Part shown: piece by piece, positions 7,755 to 22,700 of the stretch
How the letters are laid out: each line of letters opens with the position of its first letter
How positions within the stretch are numbered: the stretch's first letter is position 1
Assembly (NCBI RefSeq): GCF_963678635.1
Contig: NC_087068.1
Span: 47,385,785 to 47,449,784, forward strand
Direction of reading: 5' to 3'
DNA: 64,000 nucleotides
Source: Symsagittifera roscoffensis
Taxonomy: Eukaryota; Xenacoelomorpha; Acoela; Convolutidae
Position numbers and translations under genes: made by a program
Notes under the pieces: generated by a model
What the model was told of the DNA's origin: nothing
The model's database searches: none
What the model saw: the letters and a program-made list of their open reading frames with translations, nothing else

Positions 7755-10700
7755 GTGAGAAAATAATGATGCTGTTTTCCCACTGTCTCCTCCCATCTGA
7801 AGCTAGTATTCCTTAAACCTTTTTCTGATCAAAATTCGGATCAAAAATCGAGTTTTATAATGCAACAGGAAAATTAACCGCCTTTTCAACCATTATCATT
7901 TTTTTCAAATTTGAAAAAAAAACAACACTTTTAGTGGCATCCCGAACTGACGTCCAAACAAAAATAATGCTTGTCATACAATTCTATCAACGGAATCTAT
8001 TGAAAAAACGCTCATCATACAATTTCCATTGGTGAAAATTGTATGGTAAGCATTTTTTCCATACGAACAAAAACTGCAAAAACCTTCAAAATAGTTTTCA
8101 AAAAATTTTGAATAAACTTACTGGGGTCTTTCTGAAAGAGAAATTTTGGTAGGCGAAATTCGATTTTTACTTGTATAGTAAACAATTTACTATATGATAT
8201 ATGAAATTACTATACTGTTGTAATGTAGCTAGTAAATTTTAAAAAGTCCTAATTAAGCACGCATGTTGACCTCCACAGAAAAAGAGGCAATCTATGCAGT
8301 TCGAAAAGACAAGTCTTTGAAATAAACTGAAAGTACTGTTTTTAAGCAATTAGCTAAAATGGTTCAATCAAATTTAAAAAGAATTTTTTTCTTGCTGTAG
8401 CAATATCATGGAGAAAAAATGTTTTGTTGGCACAGGCATCATAGTCATACAAACTTCATAAATAGAATTTGTGTGACCAGCACTCTGTGATGGCGACACC
8501 ATATGTTTTTGTTCCGAAGAATGGAAATCGGGAAGAACTTTGTATTCGGGTGTGTTTCAGTTTTTTTTTCATTTGTTTTCCACGCAAAATCAGGTGCCAC
8601 AAAAATTTATCAGACTGGGTAGAAAGATATTTCATATTAAAGCCCTTACAGTCGTGATTCGTACCATAATAAAAAATTCCAAAAGAAGTTTTCCCAGTGT
8701 CGAGAAAAACCGGTTTGAATTTTTTGATTTTTGGTCTAGATTCGAGCTAATAAGGTGACCGTGTAAGCTTACAATAGCTTATTTTAGCCTTATTTACGCC
8801 AAGAAAACTTAGTTTAAATTAAGTAAAAGTAGTTTTTAGCGCAATATTGGGAATCGAAAACTTGAAAACTCAAAAAATTTCTGCAAAACAATTTTTCGAT
8901 TTTTTTAAAAAACTTTTTAAAATTTTGTCTCGTTTTTCTAGTCATTTCTCTGTAAAAATTTTTTTCAAATGACCTATTTTATTATGACACTCAAATATAC
9001 CTAAGTTCTTTTTTTTCAAATCTTTTCATGACGAAACTAATTTGAAAATCTTGTTTCGTGTTTTTTTAAAGTAATTTCAGTAACCGGCTATCCTTGTTTT
9101 ACTTTTGAAATTGCCTCGATTTTGATCATATTTTTTTAAATGGCAAAATGAGTTCTGTTTTCAAGCCAGCAATTTCCAAGTTAATTTTCTTGCGAGCTAA
9201 ACTAGTCCTGGATACCCAAAAATTGCATTATTTTTTCGTTTTACTGGTTAACTTTCTTAAAAAACGCTTTTTTTTAGTTGTATTGCATATGTTTGATGTT
9301 TTATGAGACTGTTTGTGCAAGTAATTTTTACCAAAGTGACTTCCATTGGATTGTACATTCAAGACCTTTAAGCTTTTGGTGACTCAAGCTTTAAGTATCC
9401 AGGGTCTTTGCCTCTTGAATTTTTGTGGTTGGTTACGAACACGGATCTTTAACCTTCCCCCTCTCCACCTCGCACTCGCACTCGCATCAATTTTATGGGG
9501 TAACGAGTGATTGTACAAGAAGCTTTTTATAGCAATCAGACAATGTGAACAAACAGTTCACTTGAAAATTTTGTTAGTAGCGGAAAGAAAAGAGATTCAC
9601 ACGACTCAAAAATGTTGCGAAGAAACTAATAGTATAAAAAAAAAACCTTTTTTTTTTCGGTTTATGGAAAAGTTCTAGTCATAGAATTTCCATATATGAG
9701 CGATTACTAATCATAGACCTGTTATGCAATTTTCTGTTGTACGGAAAATGTATGGAAAAGGTATGATCAGCAAGTGTGGTCGGCTCCTTTTTCTTTTCCC
9801 CCCCACCTCACACGAGCTTCAATATATTAGTGTAACGAGTGGTTTTACGAGGTTGAGTATGAAGACCAAATATGTTTGTCGTGGCCTTATTAGTCTGTAT
9901 GTAAATTTTCATTACGATCGGACAATGTGGTCAACAAATTTACATGAAAAAAATTGCAGGTGGGGGGGAAAAGGAAAAAGAACCGATGTTTCAGCTACAA
10001 TGACCTTGAATTAAAAACAATTTTTTCATGTAGTCCAGAGAATCACGCGTCTCGAACTATTTTGACACATACATGAAAATGAGCGCCCTAAGCTAGAAAC
10101 GAAAAGAACTGTTCAAATCGTGCTGCCATCTCAAAAAATTGATTATACACGTGCTTTAAACACGCGTTCTAATCAAATTGATAATTTTGATCTTCATTTT
10201 ATTATCTTTTGTATCAAAATTTAAATTTAAATTAGGCGAGGATTCGGAGCTTGCACTGGGTGCGGTCGCTTCGCTTGCAGAGGTTGCGTCAGATCCTGTT
10301 TCTGTCCAATTCCAAACTGTCGAGGAGCTGCAACAGGGTGTCTTGGATCCCCACCCTGTGTCCCTAGACCTTGGTGCGCTCCTCCCCCTTCCAAGAGTGT
10401 TTACTTATTCTACCCCACTGAGCGAGAGGAGATGTATCCTCATTTGGGATATCCTTGGGGAGATCAACAGCAATATGACGGAGGCCAAAACCAGTCCCAA
10501 TCATGGCAACAGCAATCTCAACAACAACAGTATCCAGGGCATCAACAACATCAGCATCATCAGCAAGGGTTTCCAAGGTACCAACAGCAATATCAAGGCT
10601 ACGACCAGCAACAGGGTTACCAACAGCAGCAAGAGTACCAGCAACTACCCTCATTCCAGCAACAGCAGAAACAGTCACAGCAGAAAATGTCCCAGGGGAA

Positions 10701-13700
10701 TATGGGAGCATCTCAATCAGGAAGTAAGGTGTTGTCGTGTTTTTCAATTTTTTGCTTTCATAAACAAATTCGGCTTTTGATCAGTTCTTGTAAATAGTTT
10801 CAACAAGTTTGACAAAACTGCAGGCTCTTTTCCAGTTTCCCAACCCCCTCGTAAAATTACAAAACAAAGCTGTTCATAAATTGTTCACACGGCAATTTGC
10901 ATGTTAGAAATGTTGTAGAAATTTGTTCACCTGTTCACGCTGACACTTTTTAATGCAGTTTATAACATCAAAAGTCATTTTAAAAGTTTCATTTAATAGA
11001 TTTCAGAAAAAATCAAAGGGGGGGGGACTGGAAAAGAGCCAAACTGCAAAAAACTTGACAAAAAGTATCAAGCGTGCTCAAATTTTTCAGTGTTTTCTCA
11101 AATCTAAGGAAAAGAGCCAAACTGCAAAAAACTTGACAAAAAGTATCAAGCGTGCTCAAATTTTTCAGTGTTTTCTCAAATCTAACTCATTTTGGAAAAA
11201 AATGCTGTTTAGATGGCACCTCTGATAATCCAAGAGTTATTTTAAAAAGTTTAAGGTAAATTTAAAAAATTAAAGATTCATTATAGTCATGAATATTCTG
11301 ATTGTAGCATGGGCGGATCTAGAAATTTCTAGAGGAGGGCCCGCCTTTCAAATTTTATCGACTATTGTATACTGGAGAAAAAAGTAATGCAACTACAGAA
11401 AACAAAAACAAAAAATGAGAGATTTTAAAAAAGACCAAGTAATTTGGTTACTGCTGTGTTAGTTTGTGCCCTAGATAGTGATATACCTAGTTTTTATCTG
11501 AAAAAATCACAAAAAAAATTGGGAAATTCAAAAATTATTCAAAATAAGTTCATTTTTCGAAGTTTTTATTGAAGGTTTATAGCAGTTCTTGCAAAATTTT
11601 CTAAACCGATTGAGAAAACGTGATGTGAAGTTGCATCTTTTAAAAAATAAAATGAAAATTTTCAGCATTTAAGGCTTTTTCCGGATCAAATTGTTCGAGT
11701 TTTGTTCCTTTGATGGAAGGGGCTCACTATCTGTTTTCAAAATTAAAAACAATGTATTTAATACAAGATAGTTAAAAAAGGCGAAGAGTTGGTTAAAAGA
11801 TTGAAGTCAGTAGCTAGTCAGCTGAGAGTTGATGGCTTCTAAAACGCAGGAAGTGTTCCCTCTCTAAACAGCGAGCGCTAATCTTTGTCGTAAAAGTTTA
11901 AAAGTCAGTCAGATTTCAGTTTTTTCCTGTTGCAAATCATGCATCAGACAAAAATGAGTGTCTAACGTCTTGTTTTTACAGGGAAAGAACTGATTTTTTT
12001 TATCACAAGCTTTCTCAGGGATTTTTTAATGAGTTTTGAAAATTGTTTGGTTGTGTTATTTTTTTCTCAAGTATAATAAGTCAACCAATTTTATTGGCTT
12101 TTTTCCAGTTCCCCCTCCTTAGACTTTTTAATAACCAGTTTACAAAAGCAGTCTATTTAAAGTAACTTTTGAAATTTCCAACTGTAATAAACGACAACGT
12201 GAACCAGTGAACAAAATTTTAAAACATCTTTTACATGCAAAATGCCGTTCGAACGCAACTTATAAAGAATTTTACTTCGTTGCCTTACAGAGGGGGAGAG
12301 GGGTTGGGAAACTGAAAAATTTAACCATTTTTTATCTCTCCCAAAATACAATACAGGCCCTATTTTAACCAAATTTGGCTCTTCACTCCCCATTCTGCAC
12401 ATTTGACTTTTGATAAACTATTTTTTTCCGTTGTCATAATGTATTTAAATTTTGCATGGTCAACAAAAAAACCATTGTGAACACATTTCAAGGTAAATGG
12501 AAAAAGGCCCAACTTTCTGTGCCGCAGGCAAAGAATTTAAAAAAAATGATAAAATGATGTGTTTAGGCCCTTCTTGGAAGATTTTGATCAAAAAAAAATT
12601 GCATTTTTCCGTCGTGCGCTCCCACTCAAAGTTAGTATTGGCGCAAGAAATGGATGCCGTAGAATCGTACCAAAGATACGATCCTTTGGGTGATGAGAAG
12701 GTCAGATCTCTGCGGAGGAAGAGAGCCTCTCCTCCTTGGGATGGTTGGAAGCATGGTACCTGGTTGTTTAATCTTCGGACTACTTTTGCATTTTTTGCAT
12801 CATCGTTTGTTCGCGGAACACCTGACACAAACTGAAAAGAGAAAGATGCTTCAAAATTCGGATCTCTTTAACTATATCTCCCCCCTCGGGTACCTAGTAA
12901 CGAATATCCGGCTCTGGCTCTTTTTCCAGTTCCTCCATTAATTTTTTCTGAAATTTACAATATGAAGGTCTTTTTAAAATGATATCTCATGTTATAAACT
13001 GCATTAAAACGTGTCAGCGTGAACAAGTGAACAAACTTTTACAATCTTTCTTACGAGCAAATTGTCTTGTGAACAATTTTTGAACAGCTTTATTATGTAA
13101 TTTTACGAGGGGATCGGAAACTGGAAAAGAGCCGAATATCCCCCCTATAAAGAAACAAGACTGCTGGTATCAGGGCGAAGCCCTGATTGTTCCGACTGCC
13201 CATTAAGGTTTATGGAGCAGTAATATCAATAAAAAAATAAAAGTAATAAAACAAAATGTCAAATTTTTTTTTCAAAAATTTGAAATTTTTTATAAAAATC
13301 ATCACCCCACACGCCATATAAAAAACAAAAAGATAGATTTCGCTATTGTAAAAAATCAATTATGGCAAATAAGCTTCGTTAAATCAATTTGGAACGATTT
13401 CTAAGACGGATTAACTCTCCGCTTACGCGTTAATAGCGCGAAATATATCGCGTGTTAATTGTCCCAAATTGACCAAAATTGCAATCTTTAAACCCCCATA
13501 ACTTTACGAAAAATAATCACAGGTGAAATATCTTTTCAAATTTGAGCTCAGGACAACAATACCTTTCGAATGATATAAAAAAAGATTCGTCGAAAATGGC
13601 TAGTTAAAAAGTCGAAATTTGTCTGAAGAAAAAAAACCCACCCCGAGCACAAATATTCCGTTACTTTCGTATCGAAAGTCGGAACAACAAGACTGCTCGT

Positions 13701-16700
13701 ATCAGGGCGAAGCCCTGAATGTTCCGACTGCCTTGTAACGTTTATGGAGCAGCAGTAATAACATAAAAAATTAAATTAAAATTTTTTTTTTTTTAATTTG
13801 AAATTTTTTATGAAAATCATCCCCCCACACGCCATATAAAGTACAAAAAGATAGATTTTGTTCCTTGTAACAAATCAATTATGGCAAATAAGCTTCGTTC
13901 AACCAATTTGGAACGATTTATAAGACGGATTATATCTCTGCTTACGCGTTAATAGCGCGAAATATATCGCGTGTTAATTGTCCCAAATTGACCAAAATTG
14001 CAATCTTTAAACCCCCATAACTTTACGAAAAATAATCACAGGTGAAATATCTTTTCAAATTTAAGCTCAGGACAACAATGGCTTTCGAATGATATAAAAA
14101 AAAATCCGTCAAAAATGGCTAGTTAAAAAGTCGAAATTTGTCTGAAGAAAAAAAAAACCCACCCCGAGCACAAATATTCCGTTACTTTCGTATCGAAAGA
14201 CGGAACAATAAATCAAAAGTTAAGCATTTGAAGTTTTATGCCTAAGAACGATCCCCCTTGCAAAAGGGGGATATAGTTAAAGAGATCCCATAGTTCTTCT
14301 TTTATTAGAAATATTGCAAATAAACCATCACAATTTCAGCTGTAATACAGACTTTGCGTTATTCTAGATTTCCACCTAAGCCATTCTGGAATAAATCTCC
14401 AGGAGAATGACAATGCGAGTAGTCAGGGGGGATCGGCAATAGCAGACCCAGCCAGCATAGAAAAGTTGCACGACCCAGACGACAACTGTGACATAGAGAA
14501 ATACCACGGCGGTAGGCAGATAGATAGGTCGCCCACATTATCGACAAAAAAATGATTTTCTTACACCCATTGATACTGAAAGGTCGTGTATGAGGGCAAA
14601 GTGTGATCGGATCTGGGTATTATTAAGAAAACCAAATTTCAAAATAACCAAAATAATCGGAAAAAGTAAAACTAAAGTTTGTGATAAAAGTTACAGGCTC
14701 TCCGAAATCTCCGACGAGCTAGCAATTGAATCTAGAATATATTTCAGATTAATTATTTCAGATTGTATCCCAGATTTATTTGGGAAGAAGCCGAAGAGAA
14801 CTCCACTTCCGAACATGAAGAAACCTGCCAAGAAAGGTGAGCGATAATTATTGTTTCAAAATGATTGGCCCATGTTGTATTTTGTTTTTCTTGCAACAAC
14901 TCAGAAATTGAGGGAAATCTAATAAATTGCGTTAGCATTTTCTTCAGGTTTTTATTGCCTCAATTATCATTAAGTTAGTTTATAACCATTTTACGAAACA
15001 CATATTAGTGGTTTTGATTTAAACAAAAAAGTATTTTCATAAATTGGACAATTTTTTTCTCGAACTCTTCTACAGCTAATGGAATTAATTTTTCAATGAA
15101 AATTTCAATAGATCTTATCACCAAAAGTGCGTAGTAAATTTTTAAAAAGTGTAATTTTTTGCATTTTAAGCATTTCTCTGAACTAGAACAAAATTATTTG
15201 AAATTGGAGAAAAATATACATGCAAAATGTCCTTATTATGAACACTGGGAGTAAACGTCTATAACTTTGCTTATGCTCTTTTTTTGTTATGGCATTTTTT
15301 TTTCGATTTTTCTCGGTGCGCGCTGACTAATTCAGGAGTCCGATGGAAGGTGAAGTATGTTCTTCCCTATAGAAAACTACGATTCTGCCCACTCCCTCCC
15401 TATGTTTTATGGAGAAAAACAAGCCTGAGTTTTTGCCCTGCAGACTTCGAATCAAGATGGCCAAAACTGAAACATAATGAACAAAAGAGTAGAAAGAAGC
15501 AATGACAGCCGGTTACTGTGCAAGTAGCACAGAATGTTCAGACCATAGTCTTAAAATTACAACAAAAAAGGTTTTTTTTAAGTTAAGATTGTTTTTTTTG
15601 CAGCGTGGTGTGACAAAAGGAGCTGAACAAAAAACTAGAGATTACGCATATTCGACAGTGATAGTACAACAAGACTGCTCGTATCAGGGCGAAGCCCTGA
15701 ATGTTCCGACTGCCTTTAAAGTTTATGGAGCAGTAATAACATTAAAAAATTAAATGTAATAAAACAAAATGGAAAATTTTTTCTAAAATTTGATTTTTTT
15801 TTGCAAAAATCATCACCCCACACGCCACATAGAGTACAAAAGAATCGATTTTGCTCCTTGTAACAAATCAATTATAACAATGACAAATAAGATTCTTTCA
15901 ACCAATTTGGAACGATTTCTAGGACGGATTAAACCTCCGCTTACGCGTTAACAGCGCGAAATATATCTCGCGTTAATTGTCCCAAATTGGCTAAAATGGC
16001 AATCTTTAAACCCACACAACTTAACAAAAATGCTCACAGGTGAATTATATTTTTTTCAAATTTAAGCTCAAGACAACAATACCTTTTGAATGGTATAAAA
16101 AATGTCTGTCAAAAATGGCTAGTTAAAAAGTCGAAATTTGACTGAAGAAAACAAAACCCACACCACACCGAGCACAAATATTCCGTTACTTTCGTATCGA
16201 AAGTTGGAACAATAACCAAATTTAGAAACAATTTTTGAAGAAAAAGATTAGAAAAACTGGAAAGACTAGATTAAATAAATTATTCAAGATATCCTGGAGC
16301 TTCACTTAGCATCCTTGCCTCCTAGCATCCCACAACCGAATAAAGCAAAACCGAATTTTAAAAACTCAAAAATGAATCTGAAAAAATTGAAATGTTTTTT
16401 TTTTCTTCAAAATTACTGTTTTTGAAACATTCCGTACCACTTCACTTGCTCAATAACCGACTGCCATTGTTCTCAATTCACAATTTGTTCTTGTAAAATT
16501 AGGAGGAGCGAAGTCCAAAGACGGCAAAAATGCAAACATGAGTCAAGATGGTCAAAATGGTCAAATGTCTCAGCAAGGATACCCAAACGGTCAAAGTGAA
16601 AGTCAAAATCAAGGTGGTCAAAATCATAGCCATACTCACGGTCAGGGAGGTCAAGGTCAAGGCACTGAAGGTCAAGGAGGTCAATGTAGTCAGCCTTGCG

Positions 16701-19700
16701 ACTGTCCCCCTGCTGCATGTTGCAAGCCAGCGACACCGCCTCGTTTGGCGGAGAGGTTTTTTGCCTCTCGCGACGTGAACACTCTCTGGCACTATATAAC
16801 GCATTACACTCCTCCGCCTTCTACGTGCAGAACTGGCACTATTTGCAGGGATGGACATTCTAAAATGCACAGATGAAAATAACTTTTTAACATATCCATA
16901 ACAAGATGTTGTTTGTGAGATTATACCCTCATTGAAACTAGAGCCCAAGGAATGTATGCGTCCATAAAATGCAGAAACCGCACATACTGAATTTGCTTTT
17001 TGGTGAGGGGAGTCTACAATTTGCTGTGGCATTATTTCAATGGGGCTATATTTTCACACAGCGCGTCTACTTTTTGATTTGCCGATTGTGGGGTTACTTT
17101 TTTAAACTAAGTTGGCGGGCTAAAATGGTTAAGAGCCCTGAAAAAAAATAAAATGAGAAGGCTCTTTTTCCTTTTTTCCCCCACCTGCAAATTTTTATAT
17201 TTGAAGTTACTGTTCACTTTGTCCGATTGTCGTAAAAATTGACATGCAGACTAATTAGGCCATAACAAGCATATTTGGTCATCATAATTAACTTTATAAA
17301 ACCACTCGTTAGACCATAAAGTTCATGTTTGAGTGAGGTGGGGGGGGGGGGGGGGGGAGGAAAAAGAGCCAATTTGTAGTTCCTGCGAATCGCAGTGGAT
17401 CTATCAGTAGACTTTAACAGTCCTGTCGAAGATAGTCCATTTTTATTATCTCCTCACATTCGAGACTGTGTTATTTCGTAGAGCGAAGCTCTTTTATGCG
17501 ACTGAAGACGGTTTTTGTGCGTCTAGAATTTTCACGTGGTACCACTATTGCAGCATAATTTGGTCAGGTTGTGGTAGACCTGAAGCTAGAGGTCAAGTGA
17601 GAGCTCGTCCTCACACTATCATTGCCATGGCATGTGATCGATTACACGATCTGACGATTCTAAAGTGAACGCCTAACCACTATGCTAAGTGCCCCTTGAG
17701 AAACTTGAGACTTGAAGTTATTCAAAATAGCTCCTAAAATTTTGTGAAAATTCTTAGTAACTCAATTCAGCTCTTGTGAGAAAAGGAAAAACGAACAATG
17801 GTTTCAACTTCTAGTTAATCAACGCTTTGCTAATCAGCAGTCCATGCAAATAAATTACTGACTGATTTCTAGGTTAACAAAGTGCTTATCCGACTTTTCG
17901 CACCAGACAATTAAATTAAAAAATTTCTAAGAATAGCAAAAAGAAGGCTTTGTTTAGCTCTTTCTCATTATGCACTCACTAGAAATTTATAGCCCCTAAT
18001 AAGAGTAAAACATAAGTGTGGAGGGCGTTCTAGTTTTGCTTCCAGGCTTGATAGACTATAATATTAACAAGACTGCTCGTATCAGGGCGAAGCCCTGAAT
18101 GTTCCGACTGCCTTTTAAGGTATATGGAGCAGTAAAAACATTAAAAAAATTAACTGAATTAAATAAAATGAAAAAAAATTTTTCTAAAATTTGAAATTTT
18201 TTATGAAAATCATCCCCCCACACGCCATATAAAGTACAAAAAGATAGATTTCGTTCCTTGTAAGAAATCATTTATGGCAAATAAGCTTCGTTCAACCAAT
18301 TTGGAACGATTTATAAGACGGAATAAATCTCCGCTTACGCGTTAATAGCGCGAATTATATCGCGCGTTAATTGTCCCAAATTGGTCAAAATGGCCAAAAT
18401 GGCAATCTTTAAACCCTCATAACTTTACGAAAAATAATCACAGGTGAAATATCTTTTCAAATTTAAGCTCAGGACAACAATACCTTTTGAATGATATAAA
18501 AAAATTCCGTCAAAAATGTCTAGATAAGTCGAAATTTGTCTGAAGAAAAAAAAACAAGACTGCTCGTATCAGGGCGAAGCCCTGAATGTTCCGACTGCCT
18601 TTTAAGGTTTATGGAGCAGTAATAACTTTTAAAAAAATTCAATGAAATAAAACAAAATGAAAAAAAAATTTCTAAAATTTCAAATTTTTTATGAAAATCA
18701 TCCCCCCACACGCCATATGAAGTACAAAAGGATAGATTTCGCTCCTTGTAACAAACCAATTATGGCAAATAAGCTTCTTTTAACCAATTTGGAACGATTT
18801 CTAAGACGGATTATCTCTCCGCTTACGCGTTAAAAGCGCGAAATATACCGCGCGTTAATTGTCCCGAATTGGCCAAAATGGCAACCTTTAAACCCCCGTA
18901 ACTCTACGAAAAATGATCACAGGTGAAATATCTTTTCAAATTTGAGCTCAGGACAACAATACCTTTCGATTGATAAAAAAAGATTCCGTCAAAAATGGCT
19001 AGTTAAAAAGTCGAAATTTGTCTGAAGAAAAAAAAACCCACCCCGAGCACAAATATTCCGTTACTTTCGTATCGAAAGTCGGAACAAAAACCCACCCCGA
19101 GCACAAATATTCCGTTACTTTCGTATCGAAAGTCGGAACAAAAATATATAATAATAATAACGTGGTTCCTGCGAATTGCAGAGGAGCTATCAGTAGGCCT
19201 TGAGAGGCCTGTCCAAAGTACCGGATTTAGGGGGGGGGGGGGGTCGGGGGGTCACCCTTTGTACTATTTTAGGGTCCCCCTTTGTTCTATCCATTTTTGG
19301 CTGACTAACTAAATCTATACTAATTTTAAGGGGGGAGCGGGCGCCGAAAACACGCTATTTTTTGGTCGAAATTTTCCATACAGTGCCTTAAAACGCCTTT
19401 TTTTGGCCTTTTTCAAAAATTTGCCTGCAGCGCAGAAAATTTTGTCAAATTAGGGTCTTTATAGTGGTTTTGGAGAGCTCAGAAAATCAATTTCGTCGAC
19501 CCTAAAAAAGGTCGAAAAAATTTGCAACATTTTTTTGAAAATTCGCCCTCCCCTCGAGAAATTCCTAGATCCGCGCCTGCCTGTCCGTTGTATTATTTCT
19601 CACATTTTAGACTGTTATTTTCCTGAGCGAAGCTCTTTTTTGCTGCGACTGAAGGCCATTTTTTTGCGTCTACAACTTTCACGTGGTACCACTATTGCAG

Positions 19701-22700
19701 CCAAAATTGGTCAACCTATTGTATACCTAAAGCTAGAGGTCAAGTAAGTATAATGGGAAAGAATATAATTTGTTGTGGTAAGGGGGGATTAAGGCAAAGA
19801 GCCAAAAATTGATTATTTCATTTTATAAACAATGTTTTTTTCTTGAGTGTATGTCCATCTTTGTCGATGTGCAGCAGTAGCCCCCCTCGGACACTCTGTG
19901 GGTCAGCCAGGCCGATGATCTGTCGGCCGAACAACAACTGTGTGCCGACTAAAGTGGTCAACGACAGGACAGAACTAGTAAATGAACAGATCCAGAATGT
20001 GAAACATATGATACAGGATATACGACAGAGCATCATCGAGTTAGTCATCATTTTTGGCTTTTACCACGCTCTCCTCATTTCATGATCAGCTTTTTCTGGT
20101 ATATTTGTTTTCGCTTTATCGTTTGTATTCGATTAATTTTTTGCACCCGCACACCATTTTCAATTTCAAATACGCCAGTCGTCATTTCATGAATTCGATG
20201 CGTGTGATTTCAAACTGAGAAACAGTAACAAAGTATGGCTTCACTTTTTCCACCTTCAAAAAATTTTTTACTTGAAACAATCATAACAAGACTGCTCGTA
20301 TCAGGGCGAGGCCCTGAATGTTCCGACTGCCTTCTAAGGTTTGTGGAGCAGTAATAACATTAGAAAAAATTTAATGAAAAAAAAAATGAAAATTTTTTTC
20401 TTCAAAAATTTGAAATTTTTTTTATAAAAATCATCCCCCCACACGCCATATTAAGAACAAAAGGATAAATTTCGCTCCTTGTAACAAATCAATTATGGCA
20501 AATACGCTTCTTCCAACCAATTTGCAACGATTTCTAAGACGGATTAACTCTCCGCTTACGCGTTAATAGCGCGAAATATATCGCGCGTTAATTGACCCAA
20601 ATTGACCAAAATGGCAATCTTTAAACCCTCATAACTTTACGAAAAATGATCACAGGTGCAATATCTTTTCAAATTTAAGCTCAGGACAACAATAGCTTTC
20701 TAATGATGTAAAAAAAAATTTCGTCAAAAATGGATAGTTAAAAAGTCGAAACTTGTCTGAAGAAAAAAAAACCCACCCCGAGCACAAATATTGCGTTACT
20801 TTCGTATCGAAAGTCGGGACAATAAAATTGTTTTCAAAGTAGTGCTACCACAGTTATTTCACGCTTATGTTTACTTGTTTACAATTTTTTAAATTGAGAG
20901 GGACGCTATTCCGAACTTTCGATTACGTTTTCTAGTTGTCATAAAAGTTAAAGTATAAATTTGTTATCTAATTACAAACCCCCCGGGTTGACCAAAACTT
21001 GTTATCAAACAATTTCCATATATTAAAAATTTTTTACTATACAATTCTATTCGTACAGAAATTTGTATGAAATATCGATCATAATTTCATACATGCGTAT
21101 AATTTCATAATTTCATACGTACTCAAAGCACCAAAGGTTGGACGGTCTTGCATTTATAATGCAAAGAAAACCACCAGAATTGTTTTAAAGCTCTCGTTCA
21201 CAAATGATATAACGAAAGTAACAACCTTTAAATTTTGGCAAAAATTTTCAGCGATGAATATTTTTAAAATTCGATTTTTTAAATGATTGATCAAGGCATA
21301 CATAAGTATGCCATTCTTAAGAAATAGAAGACTTTTCAGCCTTTTTGAAAAAAAAATTATTGAGCAAAAAGGAAAAAAATTCAACATTAGTGTATCCAGG
21401 ACTACGTTAGTACAAAAAAATTGAAAATTCGAATTGTGCTTGAAAAAAAGCGAAAAGAATTTTGGGGCAATTTCAAAATTACTTAAGAAAAATTACAAAA
21501 AAAAAATTGTGTCGCCATCAAAAAAATGCTGGTCACACAATTTTCTTATATGGAAATTGTATGATAAACATTTTTTTCGAAAAACAAAAACCTTGATTTT
21601 TTCATATCACCAGGCTGTTTTGTTAGAATCAAACAGCCGCAAAAATTAGTTTTCATCTTTTTTTCGCAATTGTACGATAACTGTATGACAAATAGTTTTC
21701 CTTACACTTGATGCATGGAATTGAATGATAAGCATTTTCGATTTCGAGGTCAACCCGGGCCAGTAAAAAAGTAAGAGGTTATTACAGGTAAAATACGGTT
21801 ATCTTGTGTTGAAAAAAAAACTTAGAAACAATCGAAATAAAACTGTTTCTTTTCTATTCTTTTCTATTCAGTTTAATTTCTATATCATTCCAATGGGATT
21901 CGAATAGACACACAATAAGCAGGTATCTAATTAAGAACTGAAGATCAAATTAATCCAACTGAAAAGACAATTCACAACACCCATTTTGTTTTCGTGCAAC
22001 ACCTCGTGAGCTTAAAACTTTCCATTGGGAAGGGGATGTTTATATCTAGTGTGGAAAACTTTCACAAAATAAACGCGGCAATGTAAGAAGGTGTATTTGG
22101 GGATTTGGCTCTTCTACCATTTTCGCCATAAAAAATAAGCTTCAATTTACTGCGCAACCATTGAATTTAGAATGTTGACAAAAACAACTATGCTCACTGT
22201 TTAATTGCAGTCGTAAGAGATGACACGGTAGCAGAAACCAATTGGGAATTTGGGGTTTTTATTTGCCGAAGAGCTATAAAGGTAACGAGCCATGCAATCA
22301 AGGCTAGACAAGATAACACGGTCATTTCGGTACATCAGTTCATTTTATACTAGAATCCACAGACAGTAGTTGGTTTATCTGTGCAATCCTTTGTGATGGA
22401 GAAACCAAAAGACGGAAAACTAATTTTTTGCTAACCAGAAGTGAGCGCTCAAAAATTTTGAAAAACCCAGCATCTCGACGAAAGCAAAGAATGATCAGAA
22501 AATTTAAGTTCAGTAATGATCCAACACTAAACCAGTAGTTAATGCATTAGGGCTGATAGATGTTGCCCCCGCACTGAAGTTTTATGGATAATAGTCGATT
22601 ATATTGGACTTTTATTGTCAGTCTCTACAAAATAACAAAAATAATCGATTATAATCGATTGAAAATGGATTATATTGATAATATTTTTTTACGCAATAAA

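Noticed and set aside
12497-12941. Overlapping ORFs of 83-122 aa on both strands
   Set aside because: They run through MITE-derived and repeat sequence with no splice sites in phase with neighbours.
16499-17032. 177-aa minus-strand ORF opposite the Gln-rich exon
   Set aside because: It is the complement of the gene A repeat exon, rich in Leu/Thr from reversed CAA/GGT codons.
22211-22281. Possible 71-bp exon with good acceptor and GTAACG donor
   Set aside because: It starts in phase 1 and ends in phase 0, which does not fit between exons 20039 and 26904 of gene A, and its composition is unlike the gene.
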